From: Alphaproteobacteria bacterium
GTDB lineage: Bacteria; Pseudomonadota; Alphaproteobacteria; Caulobacterales; Aquidulcibacteraceae
DNA: 64,000 nucleotides
Direction: 5' to 3'
NCBI GenBank assembly: GCA_027485915.1
Contig: JAIXQA010000010.1
Coordinates: 1 to 64,000, forward strand
Under the pieces are notes generated by a model. That model searched no databases, was not told the DNA's origin, and saw only the letters and a list, made by a program, of their open reading frames with translations. This document shows positions 37,598 to 45,281 of this stretch, in pieces. Position numbers and translations under genes: made by a program. Position 1 is the first letter of the stretch. Each line of letters starts with the position of its first letter.

Positions 37598-38457
37598 ACG
37601 TTGCCCGGCAAGCCAAACAGAGCTTGGTAAGCGGCGACTATGTCATGACCGCCGACGATTTCGCGCAAATCGCCGCAACCTTGAAAGAGATGTCGGGTAT
37701 CGTGCTGAGCGATGGGAAAGTCGCACTGGCCTATTCCCGGCTGGCAAAACGCCTGCGCATCCTAGGCCTAAACAGCTTTGCCGAATATTGTGCAATGATC
37801 GACAGCACGCAGGGCGCTGATGAGCTGCAGGAAATGTTGGCGGCTTTGACGACCAATGTGACGCGCTTCTATCGCGAGCCGCATCATTTCGACACCTTGC
37901 ACAATTTATTTTTGTCTGACCTCGCACAAAAGGCCCGGTCGGGAGATCGGGTACGTTTGTGGTCTGCTGCCTGCTCAAACGGGCAAGAACCCTATTCCAT
38001 GGCGATGACGGTTCTCACCGCCATGCCAGATGCCGCCACCTATGACGTGCGCATTCTTGCAACCGATATTGACCCGAATATGGTTGCCGAAGGCCGCGAC
38101 GGTACTTATCGCAGTGAGCTTTTAGACCCCGTTCCAGCGCAATCCCGTCAGCGCTTCTTTGAAGCCGGCTACGATGGGCATCTGGCCGCACGCGCATCGT
38201 TGCGCGAACTCACGCGGTTTAACGTGCTCAACCTTTTGGGCTCTTGGCCGATGAAGCACAAGTTTGACGTCATCTTTTGTCGCAATGTGGCGATCTATTT
38301 TGACGAGCCTACGCAAGAGCGCATCTGGGCCCGCTTTGCCCAGTGTCTGCATGAAGGTGGTCTTTTGTTTATTGGCCATTCTGAACGCGTTAGTGGGCCA
38401 GCTGAGCGCTATTTCGAAGCGACTGGCCTGACAACCTATCGGCGGAGCGGCGCATGA
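37594..38457 (+). CDS. cheR: Chemotaxis methyltransferase CheR
   Basis: A 287-residue SAM-dependent methyltransferase that esterifies receptor glutamates. An N-terminal helical domain (DFAQIAATLKEMSGIVLSDGK) precedes the SAM-binding core WSAACSNGQEPYSMAM and the characteristic FDVIFCRNVAIYFDEPTQERI. The beta subdomain that binds the receptor pentapeptide is in the core, matching the tail of the operon's receptor. It overlaps cheW and cheB by 4 bases each. Confidence 0.95.
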   Translation: MNVARQAKQSLVSGDYVMTADDFAQIAATLKEMSGIVLSDGKVALAYSRLAKRLRILGLNSFAEYCAMIDSTQGADELQEMLAALTTNVTRFYREPHHFDTLHNLFLSDLAQKARSGDRVRLWSAACSNGQEPYSMAMTVLTAMPDAATYDVRILATDIDPNMVAEGRDGTYRSELLDPVPAQSRQRFFEAGYDGHLAARASLRELTRFNVLNLLGSWPMKHKFDVIFCRNVAIYFDEPTQERIWARFAQCLHEGGLLFIGHSERVSGPAERYFEATGLTTYRRSGA

Positions 38458-39485
38458 CGATTAAAGTGCTTGTCGTCGATGATTCCGCCACCATGCGGCA
38501 ATTGATATCGGCGGTTCTGAACGCAGACCCCGAAATTGAAGTCGTGGGAGCGGCGGAAGAGCCCCATGAAGCGCGCGCGATGATAAAAGCGCTGTCACCC
38601 GATGTGATCACTCTGGATGTCGAAATGCCCAATATGAATGGGCTGGAGTTTCTGGAAAAAATCATGCGGCTACGGCCGATGCCCGTCGTCATGGTCTCCA
38701 CCTTGACTCAAGCCGGCACCGAAGTCGCCTTAGCCGCCTTGGAATTGGGGGCGGTGGATGTGGTTGGAAAGCCCACGGGTGCCATAAGCCTCAGCACGGG
38801 CTTCCCCGACCTGATTGGCAAGGTAAAGGCGGCCGCCCAAGCCAATGTCCGCACACTGACCCAGCGCGAGCCTGCTACGACCGACACCAACTTCCGCGCC
38901 AAGTCTGGCCATGTCATCGCCATTGGCTCGTCCACGGGCGGGGTCGAAGCTCTGCTGTCGATTATTCCACTTTTGCCTGAAACCTGCCCACCAATCCTGA
39001 TAACCCAACACATGCCCGCTGGCTTCACCACGAAGTTTGCCGCGCGCTTGGACAAGGCTTCGACGATCCATGTGACCGAAGCAGAAGATGGTGCGGCCCT
39101 CATGCCCGGTCATGCTTATTTGGCTCCAGGCAGCCATCTCCACCTAAAGGTCACTAATTCTCTGATGCCGCGGTGTCGACTTGTGGAAGGCGACTTAATT
39201 AATGGGCACAAGCCTTCAGTTGACGCTCTCTTCCACTCTGTTGCAGCCCTAAACCGCCCAACAACCGGTGTCATCCTGACCGGCATGGGTCGCGATGGGG
39301 CTGAGGGTCTATTGGCTATGCGTCAGGCCGGGGCCGCGACGATCGGGCAAGATGAGGCCAGCTCTATTGTGTATGGCATGCCAAAGGCTGCCTTCGAACT
39401 TGGTGCGGTGGAGCGGCAAGTCCCGCTGCGCCGGATCGCTGAAGCCATTCTATCCACCTGTTCCATCCAAAAAAATCTCAACTAG
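38454..39485 (+). CDS. cheB: Chemotaxis methylesterase/deamidase CheB
   Basis: A 343-residue response regulator methylesterase that removes methyl groups from receptors. The receiver domain has Asp9/10 and phospho-Asp55 (ITLDVEMPNMNG). The catalytic triad of the esterase is Ser160 (IGSSTGGVEAL), His186 (TQHMPAGFT) and an Asp in GMGRDGAEGL. It overlaps cheR by 4 bases; the next gene follows after 11 bases. Confidence 0.96.
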   Translation: MTIKVLVVDDSATMRQLISAVLNADPEIEVVGAAEEPHEARAMIKALSPDVITLDVEMPNMNGLEFLEKIMRLRPMPVVMVSTLTQAGTEVALAALELGAVDVVGKPTGAISLSTGFPDLIGKVKAAAQANVRTLTQREPATTDTNFRAKSGHVIAIGSSTGGVEALLSIIPLLPETCPPILITQHMPAGFTTKFAARLDKASTIHVTEAEDGAALMPGHAYLAPGSHLHLKVTNSLMPRCRLVEGDLINGHKPSVDALFHSVAALNRPTTGVILTGMGRDGAEGLLAMRQAGAATIGQDEASSIVYGMPKAAFELGAVERQVPLRRIAEAILSTCSIQKNLN

Positions 39486-39496
39486 GGAGTCAGACG

Positions 39497-39886
39497 ATGC
39501 CTGCCGCCAGCGCACTGAATGTTTTGGTAGTCGACGACCAGCAATCCATGCGGATTCTGGTCAAGACCTGCCTCAGCCAAATTGGCGTCAAAGATATTCG
39601 CGAAGCCGCCGATGGCGAAGCCGGCTTGCGTGAATTGATTGGCAAGCCTGCCCATTTGGTCATTTCTGATTATAACATGCCCAAGATTGACGGTTTGGCC
39701 TTCTTGCGTGCCATTCGGGCCCATCCCCCGGTCGCTAATACCGCCTTCATCATGCTGACCGGCCGCGCCGACGCGGAATTGGTCCAGCGTGCGGTGCAAT
39801 TTGGCGTCAACAACTTTTTGGTGAAGCCCTTCACCACCGCCCAGCTCAAAGCCAAGCTTGAGAGTGTTTTTGGAAAGCTGACATGA
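39497..39886 (+). CDS. cheY: Chemotaxis response regulator CheY (second)
   Basis: A 129-residue single receiver domain with Asp13/14, phospho-Asp58 (ISDYNMPKIDGL), Thr88 (MLTGR) and Lys110 (FLVKPF). It is closer to E. coli CheY than the first receiver (QQSMRILVKTCLSQIG). Two motor-type CheYs in one cluster suggest that one drives the motor and the other acts as a phosphate sink or separate output, as proposed for several alphaproteobacteria. Position equals Caulobacter cheYII; it overlaps cheD by 4 bases. Confidence 0.93.
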   Translation: MPAASALNVLVVDDQQSMRILVKTCLSQIGVKDIREAADGEAGLRELIGKPAHLVISDYNMPKIDGLAFLRAIRAHPPVANTAFIMLTGRADAELVQRAVQFGVNNFLVKPFTTAQLKAKLESVFGKLT

Positions 39887-40428
39887 GCTTTAACGCAGAC
39901 GTTTCCAGATTTGCAAAGCGCATCCATGTGAACCAGGGCGAACATTTCGCCAGTGGTGACCCTGAAGTGTGCTTGACCGCGATTCTGGGTAGCTGCGTAT
40001 CGATTTGTCTTTATGATCCCGCCGCCAAAGTGGGCGGCATGAACCATTTCCTTTTGCCCGAAAATCCTGACTCCGTTCATGATGTGCATGGCCGCTATGG
40101 GGCCTATTTGGCAGAGCTTTTGATCAATGATTTGATGAGCTTAGGCGCGATCAAGTCGCGACTGGAAGCCAAAGTGTTTGGTGGGGGCAAGATGTTCCAA
40201 GGCCTGCGCGATGTAGGGGCCACCAATGCCGCTTTTGCCAAGAAGTTCCTAATGGACGAAGGCATCCCGGTTCTGGGTGGCAGTACGGAAGGGACCAGTG
40301 CGCGCCGGGTCGAATTTTGGCCCACGACAGGCCGCGCCTTCCAAAAATTTGTCAGCCAAGAGATGCCACCGCCACCACCGCCAAAGCCAGTCCTCGAAAC
40401 CTCCATCGGCGATGTGGAGTTGTTTTAA
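39883..40428 (+). CDS. cheD: Chemoreceptor glutamine deamidase CheD
   Basis: A 181-residue deamidase that converts receptor glutamines to glutamates. The catalytic Cys38 and His55 are in TAILGSCVSICLYD and VGGMNHFLLP. The C-terminus after a poly-proline stretch (MPPPPPPKP) ends GDVELF, which matches the end of the next protein (DPELF). It overlaps cheY by 4 bases and the cheU start by 1 base (TAATG). Confidence 0.94.
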   Translation: MSFNADVSRFAKRIHVNQGEHFASGDPEVCLTAILGSCVSICLYDPAAKVGGMNHFLLPENPDSVHDVHGRYGAYLAELLINDLMSLGAIKSRLEAKVFGGGKMFQGLRDVGATNAAFAKKFLMDEGIPVLGGSTEGTSARRVEFWPTTGRAFQKFVSQEMPPPPPPKPVLETSIGDVELF

Positions 40429-40763
40429 TGTCGACTTTGCCCGCACCAATCTTGGCGAAACTGGCTCATGAAGTGGCAGCCATTCGCGCGGAAGCGGCCT
40501 CATTGGAGGCTTTAGTTTGCGCCGGTGCAGCGAGCCTTGGACCTGAAGGCATGGTAGAGGCCCAGAAGCTTGATCATATCCTGCAATCGCTAGATGGCCT
40601 GACAGCATTGCTGACAGGCCTGTCGGAGGGAACGCCCTATGGGCAGGCTGTCGCCAGCCTGCCCTTGGCTCATATGGCGGATCGTCTAGCAGAGGCACCA
40701 CCAACTGATCCCGATAGGCCAACCCACCGGACAACCAAGCTGGTGGATCCAGAATTATTCTAA
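40428..40763 (+). CDS. cheU: Uncharacterised chemotaxis protein in cheU position
   Basis: A 111-residue, mostly helical protein (LAKLAHEVAAIRAEAASLEALVCAGAASLG, then LDHILQSLDGLTALLTGL) ending in a disordered tail TTKLVDPELF. The ATG shares one base with the cheD stop. Its place between cheD and a third cheY equals cheU of Caulobacter che1, which is uncharacterised. The four-helix-like build and conserved terminal motif recall CheZ-type CheY partners, but no catalytic motif is evident. The name is by position only. Confidence 0.65.
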   Translation: MSTLPAPILAKLAHEVAAIRAEAASLEALVCAGAASLGPEGMVEAQKLDHILQSLDGLTALLTGLSEGTPYGQAVASLPLAHMADRLAEAPPTDPDRPTHRTTKLVDPELF

Positions 40764-40779
40764 GAAGGGGCGTGATGGC

Positions 40780-41379
40780 GTGAGTAGCAAATCCTCAACC
40801 CCAACCCAAACAGGCTTGAATGCCCTCTTATTAACTGACGGGCCCCATACGATGGACATGTTGTCGGCCGTGACATCTGGCTTTGGCATGGCCAAGCGCC
40901 ACAAGGCTCGCACCATCGATGAAGCCTTTGACATCCACAAAAGCAATTCGATCGACCTGATCATACTCGACTGTTCGACCGAGGACATGAATGGTATCGA
41001 AATCACCCGCAGATTTCGCATGGAGTTCGAAGGTGAGAAGTCTGAGACACCGATCTTAGCTGTGGCGGGTCACGCCAGTCAGATTCAGATTGGCCAATAT
41101 CGCGATGCGGGGGCAAGTTTTGTCGTGGCCAAGCCTGTAGCCCCAGGGATCTTACTTCAACGCATTTTGTGGCTGGCTAAAGATATGCGCGATTTGGTGA
41201 ATACGCCGACCTTCCGTGGGCCAGATCGCCGAGTACGGGCTATGGGCCTTCCTGCGGGTATCGAGCAAGGACGCCGGGGAACAGATCTTGATGCAAATGT
41301 CAGCGAGATCGCTGGACAGAATCTCGATCAGAGCAAGATAGATGACATGATGAAACCAGTTCGGGTAAATCTGATATGA
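40780..41379 (+). CDS. Response regulator with GPDRR tail (third CheY-like)
   Basis: A 199-residue receiver protein with a 70-residue extension. The phospho-acceptor is Asp64 (IILDCSTEDMNG); only one of the two usual N-terminal acidic residues is kept (LLLTDGPHT), and the Lys is in VVAKPVAPG. The tail holds FRGPDRRVR and GRRGTDL, resembling the response regulator at 57817. The start is a GTG preceded by AAGAAGGGG; the nearby ATG at 40774 runs into a stop. Equivalent in position to Caulobacter cheYIII. It overlaps the next gene by 4 bases. Confidence 0.8.
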   Translation: MSSKSSTPTQTGLNALLLTDGPHTMDMLSAVTSGFGMAKRHKARTIDEAFDIHKSNSIDLIILDCSTEDMNGIEITRRFRMEFEGEKSETPILAVAGHASQIQIGQYRDAGASFVVAKPVAPGILLQRILWLAKDMRDLVNTPTFRGPDRRVRAMGLPAGIEQGRRGTDLDANVSEIAGQNLDQSKIDDMMKPVRVNLI

Positions 41380-41816
41380 CGACCAAGCCAAATCATAATT
41401 CTTTGAAGCGCAAACTGGCGAAGGTCGGGAAACTGCCCGTCGATGAATTGGCCGGCCGTAGCCAATTCAACATCGATCTCATGAAAGATGAGTTTGAAGT
41501 CGTGATGCGCAATCAGATCGAAGAACTCACAGACCTCTTGCAAGGTAAGGACCCTGCCAACATCCGCGGTATTTATGAAATGTCGTCGCAGATCATTTCG
41601 AGCGCCAGCTTTGTCAAAGCCGACTCGGTCTCCAAGGCGGCCCAATCGCTGTGTGAGGTGCACGAAATCATGAGTGCAGGGAAATGGGATTGGGAAGCCA
41701 TCACCGTGCATGGCAAAACCATCCAATTGCTTGCTGCATTAGAACCCAGCCAAGCCGCGATGAGTGAAAGTCTGTTGGAAGGGCTAGGCGCGGTGGTCGC
41801 GGCCAAACGGGGCTAA
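41376..41816 (+). CDS. cheE: Uncharacterised chemotaxis protein in cheE position
   Basis: A 146-residue helical protein and last gene of the che operon, overlapping the preceding regulator by 4 bases. The segment IYEMSSQIISSASFVKADSV (66-85), continuing into SLCEVHE, has the length and hydrophobic pattern of the HPt segment I-A-H-D-I-K-G of alphaproteobacterial HPt proteins, with Ser71 at the place of the phospho-His and Ile at that of the Lys. It would thus be an HPt-like fold that cannot be phosphorylated there. The name follows the order of the Caulobacter cluster; function is unknown. Confidence 0.65.
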   Translation: MTTKPNHNSLKRKLAKVGKLPVDELAGRSQFNIDLMKDEFEVVMRNQIEELTDLLQGKDPANIRGIYEMSSQIISSASFVKADSVSKAAQSLCEVHEIMSAGKWDWEAITVHGKTIQLLAALEPSQAAMSESLLEGLGAVVAAKRG

Positions 41817-41886
41817 ATTGCCTGCAGAAATGCGCTTGGCTCTATAGCACCAAGGTCAAGGAATCCCTGAAAACATTTTGAGTTGG

Positions 41887-42006
41887 ATGTCAGCCAAACG
41901 CTTGGAACGGTTCAAGGCAGAGCTTGCGGCACAGGCTGTCCAAAGCGAAAGCCTTTATCCAGCTCACAGCGAGCAATGATGGTGCATTCTTGACGGAATG
42001 CACCCG
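41887..42006 (-). repeat. Dispersed palindromic repeat, copy B
   Basis: Contains the perfect palindrome GGTGCATTC-TTGACG-GAATGCACC (41981-42004) and, upstream, AGGCAGAGCTTGCGGCACAG, then GCTGTCCAAAGCGA (41915-41949). Read in reverse it matches copy A at 1-110 block for block. A 30-residue frame on the plus strand (41887-41979) starts MSAKRLERFKAELAAQAVQS and ends just before the palindrome; on the minus strand the core reads AFALDSLCRKLCLEPFQAFG before a stop. Both readings may be incidental to the repeat. Confidence 0.6.
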
Positions 42007-42071
42007 ACAGGGCGAAACGCATTTCTGGACGCGGTCATTGTCTCGCGGCAGGAGGCGCTTCATAATAAATT

Positions 42072-42947
42072 ATGAACCAGCTTACGCAGTCCCAAAAAGC
42101 GATCTTGGATAAGGTCGTGGTTGAGTTGGCCGAGGTGGCGGGCGTTGAGGCCATTGTGCTGGGTGGATCACACGCCCGGGGCCGTGCTCGTGCAGACTCG
42201 GACATCGATGTCGGTCTCTACTATCGGGACGACATACCCTTCGACATACATAAGGTCGGTCAAATAGCGTCGCGCTTAAATGATACACCCGATCCTGTCG
42301 TGTCTGACTTCGGCGCTTGGGGTCGCTGGGTGGACGGCGGTGCATGGCTGACGATCGAAGAACAGAGAGTCGATCTACTCTATCGCTCTCTCGATAAGGT
42401 CCAGCGCACGCTCAAGGATGCGTTGGAAGGAAGGTTCGAGATCGATTTCGAGCAGCAACCGCCATTCGGCTTTTTCGGGCCAACTCTGCTCGGTGAAGCA
42501 GCGATTGCAGTGCCCCTTCACGATCCGTTTGGCAGGCTGCCGGAACTCAAAGTCAGACTGACGCCGATGCCGGAAGCATTGGCAAGAGCCGTCGTTCAAA
42601 GTCGCCTATGGAGCGTGGAGTTTGGCCTGAAGGCGTTTGCGCCAAAGTTCGTCGCAAATGGTGACGTTTTTGGGGTGGCGGGATGCCTAACTCGCTTTGC
42701 GCACGCGTTGGCGCTGACCTTGTTCGCACTGAACCGGGTTTATCCTATAAACGACAAGACAATGATTTCCGAGATCGAAGAGTTCGATATGGCACCGGCC
42801 AACTTTGGCCCTCGACTAGGTTCGATCTTATCGAATATCGGGTCGACCCCCGACGCGCTTGCGCGCAGCGTGGATGCAGTCAGTTCGCTTTTCGTTGAAG
42901 TGCGCGATTCTGCTGGCAGTTCCTACGCCCCACCATGGCGCCTATAA
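42072..42947 (+). CDS. Nucleotidyltransferase-domain protein
   Basis: A 291-residue protein beginning with a DNA polymerase beta-type nucleotidyltransferase motif: LGGSHARGRARADSDIDVGLYY (about residues 32-53), with GS and DxD metal ligands, and a third Asp in RVDLLYR (about residue 101). The helical C-terminal half (RAVVQSRLWSVEFGLKAFAPKF) resembles substrate-binding regions of kanamycin nucleotidyltransferase-like proteins. It may nucleotidylate a small molecule or a protein. The start at 42072 lacks a close Shine-Dalgarno. It sits alone between the repeat and an oppositely oriented receptor gene. Confidence 0.75.
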   Translation: MNQLTQSQKAILDKVVVELAEVAGVEAIVLGGSHARGRARADSDIDVGLYYRDDIPFDIHKVGQIASRLNDTPDPVVSDFGAWGRWVDGGAWLTIEEQRVDLLYRSLDKVQRTLKDALEGRFEIDFEQQPPFGFFGPTLLGEAAIAVPLHDPFGRLPELKVRLTPMPEALARAVVQSRLWSVEFGLKAFAPKFVANGDVFGVAGCLTRFAHALALTLFALNRVYPINDKTMISEIEEFDMAPANFGPRLGSILSNIGSTPDALARSVDAVSSLFVEVRDSAGSSYAPPWRL

Positions 42948-43026
42948 TGGGGATGCCGGAAGCCGCCGAACAATGGTCTTTGCGCGAGCTGGGGAGTTAT
43001 AAAGCTGAGGTGAACTTTTGGGCGGC

Positions 43027-44706
43027 TTAGGCCGCCCGCAAAGTCGACAGGAAGCGCGACACGTCATCTTGAAGCTTCGTCGCATGCCGCTGTAACTCTT
43101 CAGCCGCCATATAGGTGTCGCCTGCAGCAGAGCGCGTGGTGTCCGTGCCCCCAGCCAGAGCCGAGATAGAATGGGCTACAATGTCTGAGCCAACGGCGAC
43201 TTGGCTGGTGGTATTGCGGATTTCGTCAATCGCTTCAGTCTGTGCTTCGACAGATTGGGAAATCAGGCTGGACATAACAGCCACATTGCCAATGGTTTTG
43301 GCTACCGCCTCAATTGCGACGGCTGCACCCGACGTTGCTTGTTGAATGCCGCTGATTTGCGCGGCAATTTCGTCAGTTGCCCGCGACGTCTGCTCGGCAA
43401 GTGATTTCACTTCCGACGCGACCACGGCAAAGCCTTTACCGGCGGCACCTGCCCGTGCTGCCTCAATCGTGGCGTTCAGGGCCAGAAGATTGGTCTGGTT
43501 GGCGATATCATTGATCAATTGAATGACTTCACCAATGCGTTGGGCGGCTTCGCGCAATTGCGAAACGGATTCGGTTGTCGAAATGGCCTGCGTTTGGGCC
43601 TGCTCGGCCACGCTTTGGGCTTGTGTTACCTGGTCAGAAATCAATTGCGCATTCGTGGATAATTCTTCGGCGGCCTCGGCTGCACGCTGAATATTCTGCG
43701 CGCTGTCATTGGTGGTTCTAGAGACCGAGCCCGTATGTTCGGCATTTTCATTGGCCGTCGATGTCAAGGTGGAAGCCGATTGCTGCAACTGGCTGGCCGC
43801 TGCGACGACCAATTGGATCATTTCAGCAACCGATGTTTCGAAAGAATCCGCGACCTGATGCAGGGAACGTTGACGTTCTTCTTGCGCGTGGGCTGCATCC
43901 CGCAGGCGTTGATGCTCAGATGCTTTCGCCTCACCGGCCACCAAACGATAATCATTGATGGCGTTCAAAATGCGACCGACAGAATCGTGGGTTTTTGAGT
44001 CCAAGCTGACGTTAAGGTCGCCCTGACCGATTTGGTCCATAGCTTTCGCTGCAGCATCCAAAGGCTTCTCAATGGTGCGCAAAACCGTAAAGCTCAAGGC
44101 TGCGAGCGCGGCCAAAGACCCTAAGGCCACTAAGCCCAATAGCATCAGTTGGAAGTTTAATTCCGCTTTGGCCGCATCATCCAGCGCGGTGACATTTTTT
44201 TCGATCGCGTCGCTCACTTGGCCGTTGGATTCTTCAAGTTTTTCGAAGGCAACCGTAAAATCGCCCATCTTTTGGCTGGCTGCGTCGGGGTCTTGGGTAG
44301 CCAAAACACTGACGGTATCAGCCATGGCAATATAGGCGTTCAAATCCGGCTCGGCTTGCTTTACCAAAGTACGGACACTCTCGGGCACGTTTAGCTTTTG
44401 GATATCGGACATGGCCGCCTTAAACGTGTCGCCATGTTCGGTAATGGCTGCTTTAACTTCGTCAGCACTTCCTGCAAGCAAGCCACGCCCGATCAAGGTA
44501 GCGCTCAAGACATCCGAGTTTAGCGCGTCATGCATCATATCCGCTTCAGCAAAAAGACGCCCAGCAATACCAATTTGTTGAACTTGGTCTTGCGCCTCTT
44601 TGTATTTCTCAAGTGAGAAAAAGGATGCAGCTGAAACGGCGGCGATACAAAGGCCGGCACCGGCGATCATGATGGAGAATTTGGCCCGAAGCGTTAGATT
44701 ATCCAC
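43027..44706 (-). CDS. Methyl-accepting chemotaxis protein, second receptor
   Basis: A receptor of about 559 residues with TM1 ([21 protein letters not shown]), a sensor with [13 protein letters not shown] like that of the operon receptor, TM2 ([20 protein letters not shown]), HAMP and the signalling domain with tip [34 protein letters not shown]. The C-terminus ends in FLSTLRAA without a CheR-binding pentapeptide. GTG at 44706 ([10 protein letters not shown]) is preferred because AAGGA lies 7 bases upstream; an in-frame GTG at 44742 is the alternative and lacks a ribosome site. It is not in an operon. Confidence 0.92.
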   Translation of the reverse strand: MDNLTLRAKFSIMIAGAGLCIAAVSAASFFSLEKYKEAQDQVQQIGIAGRLFAEADMMHDALNSDVLSATLIGRGLLAGSADEVKAAITEHGDTFKAAMSDIQKLNVPESVRTLVKQAEPDLNAYIAMADTVSVLATQDPDAASQKMGDFTVAFEKLEESNGQVSDAIEKNVTALDDAAKAELNFQLMLLGLVALGSLAALAALSFTVLRTIEKPLDAAAKAMDQIGQGDLNVSLDSKTHDSVGRILNAINDYRLVAGEAKASEHQRLRDAAHAQEERQRSLHQVADSFETSVAEMIQLVVAAASQLQQSASTLTSTANENAEHTGSVSRTTNDSAQNIQRAAEAAEELSTNAQLISDQVTQAQSVAEQAQTQAISTTESVSQLREAAQRIGEVIQLINDIANQTNLLALNATIEAARAGAAGKGFAVVASEVKSLAEQTSRATDEIAAQISGIQQATSGAAVAIEAVAKTIGNVAVMSSLISQSVEAQTEAIDEIRNTTSQVAVGSDIVAHSISALAGGTDTTRSAAGDTYMAAEELQRHATKLQDDVSRFLSTLRAA

Positions 44707-44751
44707 AACAGCATCCTTATGTCTTGGAGACGTATTTTTCACAAAAATGTG

Positions 44752-44766
44752 TTAACCATTGCTAAA
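44752..44766 (-). promoter_or_regulatory. CtrA-like box upstream of the second receptor
   Basis: TTAACCATTGCTAAA carries TTAACCAT, the conserved CtrA half-site, and TAAA at the correct 7-base spacing for the second TTAA. It lies about 46-60 bases upstream of the preferred GTG of the minus-strand receptor gene, a plausible promoter position. CtrA controls motility and receptor genes in Caulobacter; binding here is inferred from the motif alone. Confidence 0.5.
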
Positions 44767-45002
44767 ATTTTAAGCATTAGGCTGATTAAGTAATAGACAC
44801 GCGTTTACAAAATTGATTTCTATAATAATATTTCAGAGAACGCTGCCGATTAAGGGCCATCTGTTAGGTTATGCCCACGAACATATGCCAAAAATCTACA
44901 CAATCGATCTGATTACTACTTAAGTTGAGCGTTTAGTTTGGTTAGGATCTGGTCTGTACGAGGTCTAGGGACCGCCCCAAAACAATCGAAGTTGAGACAG
45001 CA

Positions 45003-45251
45003 ATGCAATCACAAGGATGGCGCTATGCCCATATTGGCATTGAAGGCGATGAAATTGAAATTGGTGGCGTCAAAATTTGGGAAAGCGACTGGGAAGATTT
45101 AGATCACCCCAGCGTAAAATTGCCACATCCTGCCCATATTCACCAAACCCACTACTTTAGGGTTTTTGAGGTACGCCACCCCTTTTGCGTGGTCCGTTTT
45201 GCCGCATGCGAACTCTCGGCAGGCGTCTGGGGCTTCTATGTTCCCGATTAA
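45003..45251 (+). CDS. Small acidic protein, function unknown
   Basis: An 82-residue soluble protein rich in Trp, Tyr and acidic residues (HIGIEGDEIEIGGVKIWESDWEDLDHP) with a His-rich centre (HPAHIHQTHYFRVF). ATG at 45003 follows GAGACAGCA, a weak ribosome site. The beta-strand pattern suggests a small barrel or adaptor. It converges on the hybrid kinase gene (30-base gap). No family recognised; its composition and lone position make it probably real but unassigned. Confidence 0.6.
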   Translation: MQSQGWRYAHIGIEGDEIEIGGVKIWESDWEDLDHPSVKLPHPAHIHQTHYFRVFEVRHPFCVVRFAACELSAGVWGFYVPD

Positions 45252-45281
45252 TGGTCAGTCCCAACCGAAGCGCTTTTTCTG

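Noticed and set aside
41924-42112. A 62-residue plus-strand frame across repeat copy B
   Set aside because: It spans the repeat and overlaps the start of the nucleotidyltransferase gene in another frame. The repeat similarity is at DNA level, not in this reading.
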